NCBI GenBank assembly: GCA_029378245.1
Contig: JARKIF010000006.1
Span: forward strand, 2,170,001 to 2,234,000
Length of the DNA stretch: 64,000 nt
Reading direction: 5' to 3'
From: Roridomyces roridus
Taxonomy: Eukaryota; Basidiomycota; Agaricomycetes; Agaricales; Mycenaceae
Positions 32,267 to 43,689 of the stretch are shown here, one piece after another. Both the position numbers and the translations under genes were made by a program. How positions within the stretch are numbered: position 1 is the stretch's first letter; every line of letters starts with the position of its first letter. The notes beneath the pieces are model-generated. The model saw only the letters and a list, made by a program, of their open reading frames with translations, was not told where the DNA came from and did no database searches.

Positions 32267-34381
32267 ATGTCTGTCTCCTCCTCTAGCTCTTCTTCACGCG
32301 CCTCGTCGTTGTCCTCGTCGCCTCCGCGCACCCCGCCCAACTTGCACCAAAATTCCATCGACCCCTCGTCCAAATGGCTAGTTCAGAAGTTTGGCGGCAC
32401 CAGTGTAGGCAAGTTCCCAGTCAATATCGCCAGAGACATCGTGTCGTACGTCCACAGACTCTCCCATCTCACGTCCTAGCTTCATCTGGCGTCTAGGAAC
32501 TACATCGACTCCAACAAAGTCGCTATCGTCTGTTCTGCTCGATCTGGGTCTACCAAAGCGCTGGGAACGACGAATCTCCTGCTACGTGCGGCATCTGAGG
32601 CCCTCCGTCGTCCAAAGACACAGTCCGGGTACAATACGCCCGTGAATGGCGGAATATTCGGTCGTACGGACGAAGGCTCACAAAGTCCGCCGCCCACCAG
32701 CCCACGCCCCGGCGAGGCCTACCCATGGGGTCCTGCCTCTGGCATGACTCCGCTTAATCAACATGCGGACAACATCCCAGTCTTCCATGCCACCGTGGAT
32801 TTGATTCGCGAGGAGCATTTCAAGGCGGCGAGGGAGGCCGTGAAAGATGCCGGTATACTTCAAGAACTCGAGGCTGAGATTGAACGAGATGTAGAATGGC
32901 TCAGGAGTTTCTTGTATGCTTCGCAGGTACGCGGTGCAACGAATTTCGTACTTGACAAGTCTCATATGCAATGACAGGTCATCGACGAAATATCTCCCCG
33001 CTCTAAAGACACTATCGTCGGCCTCGGGGAGCGTCTCGCGTGCAAGATCATGACGGCTGTTCTGCGAGATCATGGCATTGACGCGGAATATGTTTCTCTG
33101 GAGAACATCGTGCCTTTCGCTGATGATCTGGACGACGATAGTTCTTTGGATCAGGAGTTTTACGACAACCTATCCAAGACCGTAGGCGAGCGCATAAAAC
33201 AATGCGGATCCCGCGTGCCCGTTGTTACAGGTGAGTTGTGCCACGTCTCTCCGTCCCGATATTCACAACTTGTTTCAGGGTTTTTTGGTCCCGTTCCGGG
33301 CTCATTGCTCCGTCAAGTTGGTCGTGGGTACACGGATTTGTTGTCCGCGTTGCTCGCGGTCGGCCTTGAGGCGGCGGAGCTTCAGATCTGGAAGGAGGTT
33401 GACGGCATATTCACGGCCGATCCACGCAAAGTCCCCACTGCGCGCCTCATTTCCATGATCTCTCCCGCCGAGGCGGCGGAGCTCACGTATTATGGAAGTG
33501 AGGTCGTGCATCCGTTCACCATGGAGCAGGTGAGTGCTCTGTTTTCATGGATAGCTGGGAAACCAAATGGTCTGGGCAGGCGATACGACAAAAGATACCC
33601 ATTCGCATCAAAAATGTGGAAAATCCGCGTGGAGGCGGGACAGTGATCCATCCTGACCCGGAGTCAGAGACGGCCCAGCCCGAGGACGACGTGGACAGCG
33701 TGCCCGAGCCTGCGTCCCCGTTAGCGCTGGCCATGCTGAGCGCACGTGCGGCGCAGGGATCGAAGCAGCATCCAAGGCATCCCACGGCTGTGACCATCAA
33801 GGAGCACATTTTGGTGCTGAACATCAACTCGAATCGCAAGAGCGTGTCGCATGGGTTCTTGGCCGGCATATTCAGCACGCTGGACCGCTTTGGGGTTGTC
33901 GTGGACTTGATCAGCACCAGCGAGGTCCATGTCAGTATGGCTATCGAGGACGGGCTGTCGAAGAAAATCCTCGAGCGGCTGTTGAGAGATTTACAGAAGA
34001 GTGGAACGGTATGTGATCAACCCTTCTCTTCCATCCATCTCTCATTTACCCGCTGTAGGTCTCTGTCCACCACGACATGGCGATCCTCTCGCTCGTCGGG
34101 AAGCACATGCACAATATGATCGGCATTGCAGGGCGGATGTTCACGACGCTTGCTCAGGGCAAGGTCAACATCGAGATGATCTCGCAGGGCGCGAGCGAGA
34201 TCAACATTTCATGTGTTATCGAGGGGCAAGACGCCGTCAAGGCGCTGAATTTGATCCACCAAAGCTGTTTGCAGCTCCCGGATTCGTTTGCGACCTCAAA
34301 AAGCAGTGAGTCTGTTTCGTTTTGCGAGGACTGTGGCTTTGCTGACCTTGTGCAGTGGCTGTTGGGCCGTGGTTGTTCTAG
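32267..34381 (+). CDS. HOM3: Aspartokinase
   Basis: A Ser-rich N-terminal extension, then the kinase signature WLVQKFGGTSVGKFPVNIAR, VAIVCSARSGSTKALGTTNL (residues about 65-90), TIVGLGERLACKIMTAVLRD, PGSLLRQVGRGYTDLLSALL, QIWKEVDGIFTADPRKVPTA and AAELTYYGSEVVHPFTMEQ, followed by IPIRIKNVENPRGGGTVI. Two ACT domains follow: ILVLNINSNRKSVSHGFLAG to STSEVHVSMAIED, and VHHDMAILSLVGKHMHNMIG to ASEINISCVIEGQDAVKALN. Last exon spliced at 34310/34355; ends SKSMAVGPWLF. Catalyses ATP-dependent phosphorylation of L-aspartate, the first step to threonine, methionine and homoserine; the fungal enzyme is feedback-inhibited by threonine through the ACT domains. Cytosolic. Several introns of about 50 nt. Confidence 0.93.
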
Positions 34382-35050
34382 ACTGCCGTGATACTGACGC
34401 TATAGAGTAGAAGGAGATGAATTAATTGTATATCGGACTTCTTCTACCAGTGTTGTAAATGTATCGCATAGAATTCGAATGTTGTAGCGGAATAAGCCTG
34501 CCATCGCCATCTCGCATCAACACCCGCCACAGCTCTGTTTGTTGCTCTACTCTTCCTCTTCCCGTGCTTGCACCCTCTTTCTGCTGGCCACTCGCGTTTC
34601 TTATACTCAAGCATCCTGAAAGGAGTCGCGGGAAACTACGTTTGGATTAGGACTCGGTGGTGGGCTTTCAATATAAGGTGCGTGCATCTGCCAGATTCTG
34701 CGCCTGCTTCTCTTGCTTCGGCGCAACGCCCACACCATCTCCACCGTCCTCTCTGGGCTATCGGGCGACGCCACGCAGCGTCCTATCGGCGCTGGCGGAC
34801 ACGCAATGGGTCAATAACGCCAAAACGTGTCCGACGACTCCCGCCCGCCCCTTCCGTTGTTTCGGTGTATTGGACGGCAATGGCTCATCGGACGCTTTAC
34901 AGATACCTACTACACGTCAAGCAACGATATTCTGGTGTGTGGCATTTTGGTCTCGTCCCACTGTCGCTTATTGTTCTTGCCAGTTTACAGTACGCGCTGC
35001 CTTTTGAATCTTGTACGGCGATTGACGGTGTGGTTTTGAAGGTCTAGTTA
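34382..35050. other. Intergenic, no gene recognised
   Basis: Aspartokinase 3' flank and ChAPs upstream region. Short frames only. Confidence 0.5.
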
Positions 35051-37611
35051 ATGGCTGAAGCGACTGCTACATTCAAAGACATTCCCGAACTTTTTGAGGT
35101 GTGTGGCGACTGAATTTTTCCCTGGATTCGTATAATGACGATGTCTAGGTGGACCTCGGTGAATCGCTCATCGCTCGCACTGAGAGTCTATGTGAGCTCC
35201 CCCGTCGCGTTTGTGGGTCTACCGACGCTGATCCCGCCCAGCGACATTTAGGGAGCTCGGCCCACCGGATCTCTGCCATGTTGTGAAGAGCACCGGTAAA
35301 GCCGGCCAGCGCGATCTCGGCTCGTACCACTACGTATCTGGTGTCGACGCATCATCCTCTGCCTCCCTCGCCGCGTACATCAACTCACTCACCTACGCGA
35401 TCGAGGACTCGAACGCGTGGTTCTCAAAGACCCCTGTGTGGAAAGTGCGCAATGGGTGCTATTGCTGCTTCAACGCATTTTCGCGCGTCGACTTTCGGGT
35501 GGATGTCAAGATTCCTGGAGGAGTGAATGCGTATGTTGTGGATTTGCGAGGGGAGAGGTGCGTTTCTTGAGCCCAGAAATCCGCCTTTTTTGACAAAAAG
35601 TACAGACATGAGGCGACTCCGGATATGTGGCAGGAGACGTATGTCTCTGCTCTCCTGCGCTCGATCTTGTATTCGGACGATCCGACTCATTCGCTGGACG
35701 CATACCGCAAATTGGATCCCATCACTACCCTAGAAAGCGAGCTGCGGTTCCTTACCGCTGCTGAGGCGCTATTTCTTAAGGGTGTGTGCATTTTCTAGAT
35801 TTGTTTTCATTGCCCGCTCACTCCAGTCAAGGTTGGCAAGTGGGCTCTGATCCAGAAATTCAAGTGGCGTCTGTAACGACTAACCACTTGACCGCTGGGT
35901 TGCTCAAGTACTTTGGAGCCTCTGGTCGCTACCAGCAGGTTGCGAACCTCTTTGAGAAGATCGCCGTGCGGGAGCCAGAGGTCAATTCGCTCCTTGCACG
36001 CGCATATCTTGGAATGAGTGCGTACCGAGCTAGTTTTTGCTGCAGAAGCTAATGTTATACTCCAGACGAGGAAGTCAAGGCGCTGCAAATCATGTCAACG
36101 GCGCTGCGCGGAGCACCGGGGCCTGCCTCTTACACATTGCTGCACACGCAGTGCGACTTTTTGCGGGAAAAGGGTCGTTCGGACTGGGCCCTCAAGTTGG
36201 CGCGCCAGGCTGTCAATGCCGCACCGAGCGAGTTTGTCACTTGGGAGAAGCTCACGGAGGTGTACATTGAGCTTGGGATGTTCGAGTCGGCGCTGCTCAC
36301 TCTCAACTCATGTCCGATGTTCACGTTCAATGGCCGAGACGCCCACCGACAGTTGACGCCCTCCCGCGTGCACCTTCCCTTCCATCGCTCGATAGGCGAA
36401 ATCCTACCAGAACGCGTCAAGACGGAGGATGACGAGGCTGACCCTGCACTGCAACGCCTTCCTGCACCGGGGCTGCGAGGTACCTGGGCCCGCGCATATG
36501 CGCTTCTGACGCGACTTGTGGCTCAGATCGGTTGGGACGAACTTCTCAAGACCCGAAGTGCCGTGTTCGTTATGGAGGAAGAGTACCGCATGCAGAAGGC
36601 TCATGGCGACATTAATGGGCACGGACGCACTGGGTCGACCGAGGGCACGACGCTTGCCGAGGGTGAGGAGGACAATGCGTCAACAAGAGGGATGGTCAGT
36701 CCCGGCGTCCTGTCTACCTCTGAGAGTCCCAGCAGTGTCACTGGGCCAGAGGTGAATGGGAACGGTAATGCGAATGAGAGCCAGATTGGCATTCCGACGA
36801 TCCGCATTTCTACCGAGTCTGACATTGAGAAGGAGACGGACGCGGCGTCTACTGCGGCGGACTCGTTGGAAAAGCCGGAGCAGGCTGCGGCGGCTACGGC
36901 TGGAGAGGATGAGGACGATAGCAACGTGATAGATCGGGATGGGAAGAAGGGGAAGGAACCCGCGTCGCCCACCACGCAAGAGCCTTTCTCGTTCAGCAAT
37001 AAGCGATTGTGCGAGCGATGGTTGGACAATCTGTTCATGGTGCTGTACGAGGTGCGTTGCTCATTTCTTTCTCGACTCGAAGCTAACATAGTCGACTAGG
37101 ACCTGCGAGTGTGGACGATTTTCCGTGCCGAGGTGGCGCATTTCAAGACGCAGCACGTGGCATACCGCAAGACGGGGCTTGAGTGGGAGATATTAGGTGA
37201 TCTGGGGACGCGGCTTCATCACAAGGAGGAGGCAAAGGAGGCGTACCAACGGTGTCTTGACACGCCGCGGTACTCTGTCAAGCCCTGGACGAAGCTGATG
37301 GAGATGTATTCGGACGAGGGTGACATCCAGCGGTCGATACAGACTGCCATCCGTGTTGCGGCCTACCAGTATGCCGAGTATACTGAAATGACGGCAAGTG
37401 CATTTTATCTGACCGGGATACATACCACTGACAACCGCTGCAGTTCCCGACGCAAATAGCCCAATGTTTCTTCAAGCTAGGGTCTGTGCATGGACACACC
37501 AAGATTTCGTATACACTGCTCAGTATGGGCCTGCCCGACCCAATCCTCAAAATCATGGACAGCTTCCTGCAGTATGGCAAGACGTTCAAAGTGGAGGGCT
37601 ACGATTTCTAG
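35051..37611 (+). CDS. ChAPs family protein (Chs5p-Arf1p-binding; Bch1/Bud7/Chs6-like)
   Basis: Starts MAEATATFKDIPELFEVDLG across an intron. Family landmarks: GPPDLCHVVKSTGKAGQRDL, GSYHYVSGVDASSSASLAAY, FNAFSRVDFRVDVKIPGGVN, then TPR-like helices (GLLKYFGASGRYQQVANLFE, NEEVKALQIMSTALRGAPGP, WALKLARQAVNAAPSEFVTW, MFESALLTLNSCPMFTFNGR). A long acidic Ser/Glu-rich insert (residues roughly 430-580) follows, then the conserved C-terminus DLRVWTIFRAEVAHFKTQHV, EEAKEAYQRCLDTPRYSVKP and FLQYGKTFKVEGYDF. ChAPs form the exomer cargo adaptor at the trans-Golgi, which sends chitin synthase and other cargo to the cell surface with Arf1 and Chs5. The acidic insert is unusual in length. Converges on the gene ending at 37726. 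Confidence 0.9.
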
Positions 37612-37725
37612 TTTCCTTAAAACTCTGCGCGTAGCCGCATACTTTACTTGCTTTACTTATCCTCTTGTTTTTGTCTTGGAATTTTAATTCTCTCCGCGAT
37701 AGTACAAAGTATAAGATACAGACAT

Positions 37726-38897
37726 CTATGGTGGCACCCTCCAGAACTCGCTCGGCGCAAAGCCCATTTTGAGCGCGGTGACTGTATTACGGGCTTGTTG
37801 ACGCAAAGGCCCCACGGCCTCTTCCTCTGATCCAGACCCTGCTCCCCCGTCGAATCCGCTCTGTAGTTTCCGCGCCAGGTCGCGAACGCCTTCGTCCTCC
37901 CTGATCCAAGCGCCTTCACGTGCGTCGGCGGTCCACCAGGCTGCAGCGCGAGCACGGAGGTCGGGAGTACGCATCACTGCGCCCCGTGTGAGACGTAGGA
38001 GCTGGAGGCGCGCAGTCGTCTGTTCTGCGGTGCGGATGGCTGCGAGGGTTGGGTTGGCGATGGCGGCGGTGTGTCTGGATGCGGGGGCGTTATGCACGAT
38101 GATGGGGAGGAGGAGGAAGAGGAGACGGCGGAAGAAGAGCAAGTTGTCGTGCCACTGCGAAATATAATCAGAGGATGGATGGAACGGGAGGAAGCGCGTG
38201 CTTACCATGAAAACATCCCTGTCGTCTTTGGGAATTTCTATGGGTGCAGTAACGATGTAGTAGGCTTCAGCACAGAAGGCTCCTGCAACGGCGGCCACGC
38301 CCATCGTCCGCCAGCGCTCTCGGTCAGACGAGCTTATAGTGACAAGCTGCAGGCCGTCAGGTTGAGTGTGGAATAATGAAGTAGCGGGCGTACCCCGATG
38401 ACTATGGCTTGGAAAATGTACGAAAGTAGGGCTCCTGGTAGTGCAAACATCCCGAATTCATCGAATGACCTGCAGTAGTCGCAGTTTGCCACAACCGAGT
38501 GGCCGAAGCTGGTGAAACCATGAGTTTCTCGTTCTCCGAGGAGCTCAAAGACGCACCGAACGTAGTAAGTCTTCACCTCAAAAGACCCGAGATGTTTGAG
38601 AAGTGTCTCGAGTGGCCTGGGCAGGTCTCCGGTATCCGACTGTGAAAGCAAGATGCTGCGAATCGCGTCGGTAGGTGTGCTGAGGGGTAGTTTGAGACGC
38701 GTGTAGACGTTGTGTGGTGGCAAGACCATAATGGAGTATAGCCAGAAGAGAGAGTGTAGGAGGAGGAAGATGTTGAGCAAGGAGCGTGTAGATGTTAATG
38801 GTCTGCCGGGAGCTTTCTGCACGCTTAGGTAGAACCATGGTACGACGACGCAGGCTGCGGTTACGAGGAATAGGGCAAGGGAGACCCCAGCAGCCAT
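37726..38897 (-). CDS. Conserved fungal multi-pass membrane protein
   Basis: The start MAAGVSLALFLVTAACVVVP is a membrane helix or signal anchor. Further hydrophobic segments follow (SLLNIFLLLHSLFWLYSIMV), a soluble loop (ETLLKHLGSFEVKTYYVRCV) with a Cys pair in ANCDYCRSFDEFGMFALPGA, LLSYIFQAIVIG, and after an intron RERWRTMGVAAVAGAFCAEA. The last exon holds DNLLFFRRLLFLLLPIIVHN and a long Arg-rich cytosolic helix (AEQTTARLQLLRLTRGAVMR), ending SEFWRVPP. Pattern of an ER-type fungal membrane protein; no enzyme motif is evident. Three exons. The region upstream carries a tRNA-Val on the same strand. Confidence 0.68.
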
Positions 38898-39075
38898 CGC
38901 GTTCGCTTGAAAGAACACGTTAGCGCGGAACAACAAAAAAGCGGTGCTGATGCCATCAATATATCAACCTCGCGTCAAATACGCAAACTCGTCAATCAAA
39001 AGACGTTTTCCTCGATCCTGGCGAGGTGCAGGCATGAACAGGAAAGTAGTCGCATTGAAAAAGAATGCAAAATGA

Positions 39076-39165
39076 TGAAATTAGTCAGGGTCGAACTGAC
39101 GACCTTCTGTGAAACTGCAACAATCTGCTGTAAGACAGACGCGATAACCACTACGCCATAACTCC
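39076..39165 (-). tRNA. tRNA-Val (anticodon UAC) with a 17-nt intron
   Basis: Minus strand, 5' end at 39165. Acceptor arm GGAGTTA pairs with TAATTTC (two G-U pairs), discriminator A at 39076. D arm GCG...CGC with AGTGGTTAT loop; anticodon stem TCTGT/ACAGA with loop CTTACAC after removing the intron 39128-39112; anticodon at 39132-39130. Variable loop AGGTC; T arm GTCAG-TTCGACC-CTGAC. The intron sits one base 3' of the anticodon, the standard nuclear position. A run of T residues follows the 3' end (about 39062-39058), as an RNA polymerase III terminator. Confidence 0.88.
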
Positions 39166-39390
39166 TTGAAGCAAACGGCGTCAACTCTACTTCAGAGGTT
39201 CCTCATACTCGGGTTGAGAACTTTTCAGGCAGCAAATGAGCGACGGATAGTTGTTCATGTGTGTGTGAGGACTGGCTTCACAGAATGCTGGAAGGAAGGA
39301 AGGATTGATTGCAAAGTATCAAATCTGCGGTCCCACAAACGAACAAAGCCGACAAACAAAGTTGAACAAACACGCTTGCTCTTGACTTTC

Positions 39391-40555
39391 ATGGCCGACT
39401 CTGTAGAGCCACGTCGCTCGACGCGTAAAGCGAAACCTATTCAACGGGAGCCAATTCCTGAATCTGTCCCAACGAAACGCAAAGCCAAAGCGGATGCAGA
39501 CCCGGCAGAACAACTCCGCTTCATGTTGCAGAATCCCAAGAGTCGTCTGACCAAAATGGACATATCTGTGCGTTAAAGACGGGTGGCAAGGCAATATCTC
39601 AATGTACTCAGGACCTAATCAACGGAAATTCTTGGAATCTTCTCTCGCCAGACTCGCAATCGCGACTGGCAGCATTACTTCCACCCACTGCTTTTCGTTC
39701 TTTCAAGCCGACGCTCGGCTTGGACCACCCGGCGGCAGGAGACTCGATGCAGGTCGATTCTCATGATGCGTCCACCTTGGATCCATCCCTCTTCACCGAT
39801 GCCCACTTTCTTGCTGCAGCCCACACCTTCCAAGACCATCTGTTTTCCGATTGGCTGTCCGATACACACGCTGAAAAGGTCGAAAAGTACACGAAAGGCA
39901 TCCAGGACGGCAGTCTTGCGGCCCCTTGGAAAGACGAAGTATGGGAGCGAGACAATCCTCCACTCGAAGAACAGGCAGCAGCCTCGCAGCATTTGGCGGG
40001 GTATGCTCTCATCCCATGTTTTTTTCGCACGCAAATCATATTTCTTAGTGAGGCCTCGGAACTCAAACTCGGAGATTTGGCCAAAAATTCAGTTCTCCGT
40101 GAAGGCGATGTGTTGGTGTACAAACGCAACTTTGCGAATGTGAATGTTTTGGTCGAGAAAGATGTCATTGTGGGTGCACTCCTACTGTTAATTTTCGTGT
40201 GCTGATTTTTTAATAGATCCAACGCATTGATTCCCGCTCTCATAGCCTCACCGTCCTGGCACAACCAGGCGCACAACGTAATTTGCCTGCTGACCTACTC
40301 ATGCCTGGTCCACCCGAACCATCGCCTCCGATACGCATCATGACGATAACATCTCCCACTCAACTGGAAACGGGACTGCTGGATATCGACGGTCGAGTGG
40401 ATAAAGCAAAGAGGCCGAATGGAAATGCGTGGAAGGCGCTGACCGTGTGGCGATGGGCGGGAGATGATATGGGTATGCTCCAAGGGCAGCGCGGAGGTCG
40501 AGAAGCTCAGGGAACGCTCTTCTACTTGAGAGCGTGTCTTTATCAGGATCGCTAA
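39391..40555 (+). CDS. ASX-homology (ASXH/DEUBAD-type) domain protein
   Basis: Exon 1 (39391-39567) starts MADSVEPRRSTRKAKPIQRE, a basic stretch resembling a nuclear signal. The domain spans the first intron: EQLRFMLQNPKSRLTKMDIS joined to DLINGNSWNLLSPDSQSRLA and ALLPPTAF. This L-x-x-P-K-S...N-x-W-x-x-L-x-P-x-x-x-x-x-L-x-x-L-L-P pattern is that of fungal ASXH domains. Downstream are an acidic helical part (FLAAAHTFQDHLFSDWLSDT), then LREGDVLVYKRNFANVNVLV and a C-terminal region ending ALTVWRWAGDDMGMLQGQRG and ACLYQDR. ASX-related proteins are chromatin factors that bind BAP1-type deubiquitinases; the fungal role is not established, so a nuclear chromatin function is inference. Ends 43 bp from the convergent phosphoesterase. 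Confidence 0.78.
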
Positions 40556-40598
40556 GTGCTTATTCTCGTAGATACTAACTTGTCGTTGTAATTTTCTG

Positions 40599-41725
40599 CT
40601 ATTCCCGAAGATCCACAACAACTGGTTGAAAACGACGTTCGCCCATTCTTGATGGGCCCCCACCTTGTGCCGCCTGCTGCCTCATAATCGGACCTGCAGG
40701 CCAGTTGGCAGCATTTACAAAGACAGTGCTCTCCTCGTTCTGGTCTTCTGCAATCTCGTCTGGCGGGTTCGTGACAGGCCCGTATTCATCGACGAGTTCT
40801 CCGAGTTGGATTGCGTTTTGCACACCAAGTTCAGCGTCTGGTTTCCACCGGTGCAGATATGCACCATGGGCTTCGTGAATGTGTCCAAAAACGTGTAAGC
40901 GGGGTTTGAGTTCTTGTACCCGGGCGGCCAGGTCGTCGCATCCGGCACGTTCGTTGTTGACTGTGATGTCGAGAACATTGCGTGGAGGGCCGTGCGTTAG
41001 CCTGTGAAAGACGGTCAGAAGAGGTTGACTTTGAGCTGAAAACATAATAGTATACAAGATGTCGGTTTTGGGAAATTTGGAAACGAGAGCTTTGCCGTCC
41101 TCCCTCTTGTACCCAAAGGCCCAAAAATAAAATTCAGGCGACCAAGGAGAGCCATAGACGCTCCACTCTTTTCCCCCGTCCCTTGTGGTGAATTTGTATT
41201 GCACGTCTTCCAAATAGACAATGTTGGCCTCCACTGCGCGCGGTCCCTTGAGCAATTCTCGAACAGCGGCAGCAGGCTTTGCAATTTTTAGAGAAATACT
41301 CATCATAACTCAACCACTAACCACGGGTGTTCCGCCGTGCAGTTGCTTCGAATTAGGTTCATACCATTCGCGATGAACCGAAAGGTCGTGATTCCCCGCA
41401 ATTACTCTGTCTATTGTCAGCCAATTCGTGCGCGATTCATGACTCGGACACACATCTTCAGAGGATGGGGCAAAGCATAGAACCACTCCATAGTCCTCGT
41501 AAGCTCGTCCAAGGTCCCACGATTGGTGAGGTCCCCGGTGTGGATGAGGACGTCGCCATCTGGAACAGCGCACTGCTTCGAGTGGGTGTCCGAGAGGAGG
41601 ACGAAGCGCGTCCAGGGAGAGCTGTCGTCTTCGGGCTTGGGAAGTGGTGCAGTGTTGTACTCGAGCTGTACCACCGCTGTCTGAGAGCTGATGTTTGCAA
41701 GGTGGGGCAGGGCGAGCGTAGGCAT
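40599..41725 (-). CDS. Calcineurin-like metallophosphoesterase (MPPED-type), copy 1
   Basis: Starts MPTLALPHLANISSQ. Motifs: WTRFVLLSDTHSKQCAVPDG (D-x-H), VLIHTGDLTNRGTLDEL (GD), VIAGNHDLSVHREW (GNHD; the join is across a GTGTGT...ACAG intron), LTHGPPRNVLD and RLHVFGHIHEAHG (GHxH), then FVNAANWPAGPIM. All metal ligands and the catalytic histidine of the family are present. The MPPED/239AB class hydrolyses phosphodiesters, but substrates in fungi are not defined. Multi-exon; the DIL-LTHGPP junction is spliced. A 34-residue Gly/Gln-rich tail precedes VVVDLRE. A paralogue lies at 48158 on the other strand. Confidence 0.88.
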
Positions 41726-41952
41726 GTTCCCGAGGTCAGTGTTAGGAGCAGGTCGATGACGTTGAGAACTGATTTCCAAGTCTAGTTATTATTATGAGTC
41801 AGAAAGGACTGAGTCAAGCAGCGGACTTGGCCGGGACGCCGTGTCTAAGAGACCTATTTAAAGCGTTTCGGGACGCCTTGAGTATATGAGAGAGAGCACT
41901 GATCACAGATGTTAGCATTGCCATTGGGAACCTGTCCCGAACAAATGATGAA

Positions 41953-43185
41953 CTAAACGTAGTCATAACACAGCGGTTCTGCCCTCGGATCCATAACATC
42001 GCGAATTTGAACCAACGGTGCAAGATTCAACATCTTGAGCCCAAAATCCAGAGTAATGTCCACGAAAGGAGGGCCAACGCTCGACCGCCCGGAAACATCC
42101 AACAAACGGCTCGGTAAATCCATCTGCTGCCATTCCCACCAAATACGATCCAAGTTTCCGTGGTGGAGGTAAAATACAGGGTCTACCATATTTGAGGTCA
42201 ACTTTACTGCTGGGAGGGAGAAGACTTACCCCCGGGACTCGAATACGTGTTGAGCATCTCCGCACCGACCGTAAAGTGCCCCCCATCGTGAAGCTTCATC
42301 GTAGGTGTGACAGGCTGGCCCTCGAGCTCGATCCGGAAACTCTCAAACGTCGGCTGCTTGGTTGTATTCGCAACCTGGGCAGAAGATAACACCCACGCAA
42401 AGTCGTCATGAAAATCCCGGGTTAGACAATGGTTTGTGAGGTTAGTTCCGGGACCCAGGGATAGATTGTACGAAGCAAAGGGACCAGTCGTGATGCAGCC
42501 GCCTCCGGTTCCAGACACCCAGCCCGGCAGGTTGGTCAGATTATTGAAAGGGCCAGCATATCCCGGTATATGCAAACCGTTTCCTGGCGTTTGAATCAGC
42601 TGATTGAACCGTTCAATCGAATAGACCAACCTCCGAAGCCAAAAACAGGATCAAAGACAGGTGATTTGGCGATCCTTGTGGCATACATTGAGAAAGACAT
42701 CAAGATGGAGAGTGAAAAGGCTTACGAATTATAGGCGTCCACGTCACGGCTCCAGTCCCAGTAGCTGGGAAGTCGTTTAGAATTCAAATCGAATGGCCAG
42801 ACAACAACCAACGGAAGTGAACCCGCGAAAGCACATTCGGTCCTCAAAGTCGCTTCGAACACGTTTAAAAAGCGCCGGTGCCAGGGCAGAAATTGTCCCT
42901 GCTGTTACATTAGCCCCCAAGCAGAAAGACGAAGCACTTGGCACGGACAACAAGATGTATTTCATCGGTCAGATTGATATGGAGTGCCTGAAAGTCGTCA
43001 AAGCGTGTTCGAGCGGCCTGGATTAATCCTTTGGCTGGGGAGGACTGCAGACATCGGACAGCTCCGATGAAATCCAATTGCTGAGCAGGCGAGAGGTCTC
43101 TCCATTCCTGTCGTTTGCTACAGCCAGGAAGGGGACTCGAGTGTACGGCGCAGACGAGCAGAAGGATGAGGACAGCGATTCTCAT
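41953..43185 (-). CDS. Secreted tyrosinase (type-3 copper oxidase)
   Basis: Signal peptide MRIAVLILLLVCAVHSSPL. CuA side: FDDFQALHINLTDEIHL, then GQFLPWHRRFLNVFEATLRT, ECAFAGSLP and YWDWSRDVDAYN; the P-YWDW join needs removal of a 48-nt intron with a GTTGGT donor. CuB side: MKLHDGGHFTVG, AEMLNTYSSPGG, then after an intron DPVFYLHHGNLDRIWWEWQQ. Metal-binding histidines of both sites are present. The C-terminus is short (ends RAEPLCYDYV), so this is a short secreted tyrosinase without the usual removable C-terminal domain. Expected reaction: oxidation of mono- and diphenols to quinones, in melanin formation or attack on phenolics. Five or six exons. Confidence 0.88.
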
Positions 43186-43689
43186 GGTGCAGCAGAGTGG
43201 CCGATTTGTGGGCTGTTTAAATGCCATGGATATTGGTTACCCACGATGATACGGACGATTGCCATAAGGAGTGGAACGGCGACCCGTCGGATGTAAAGCT
43301 AAACCACAGTTCAGAATTTTCCAGGAACCGAGAGCACAAGGTAATTTCGTTCCGGAACGAGCTACGCTGGCCAGATTAGGGCTGAGTTGCAGAGTTGCAA
43401 CGTAGCCCTGATCCTAGCCGTCGCATCCTTGGGGCTTGGGGACTGTGCCGAGAAGCACGGTCGCGACTCGTGATTCGTAAGGGTTACACAAACGGTAGTC
43501 ATGACGCAAGAGGAGTTGAGGCGAGTAGGCGTGAGTGTGGCTTTCAACCTTGAAAGGCATGCATGGAGTGCGGACGGACGGGGGTCGGCATTAATACTTG
43601 GGTGCAACTTCAACCATGCAAGTGGTTCAAGTTCAAGGAGTGATGGCGCGCACGTGTACATCAAACCCTTCTTGTTTCGAACCACCAAG

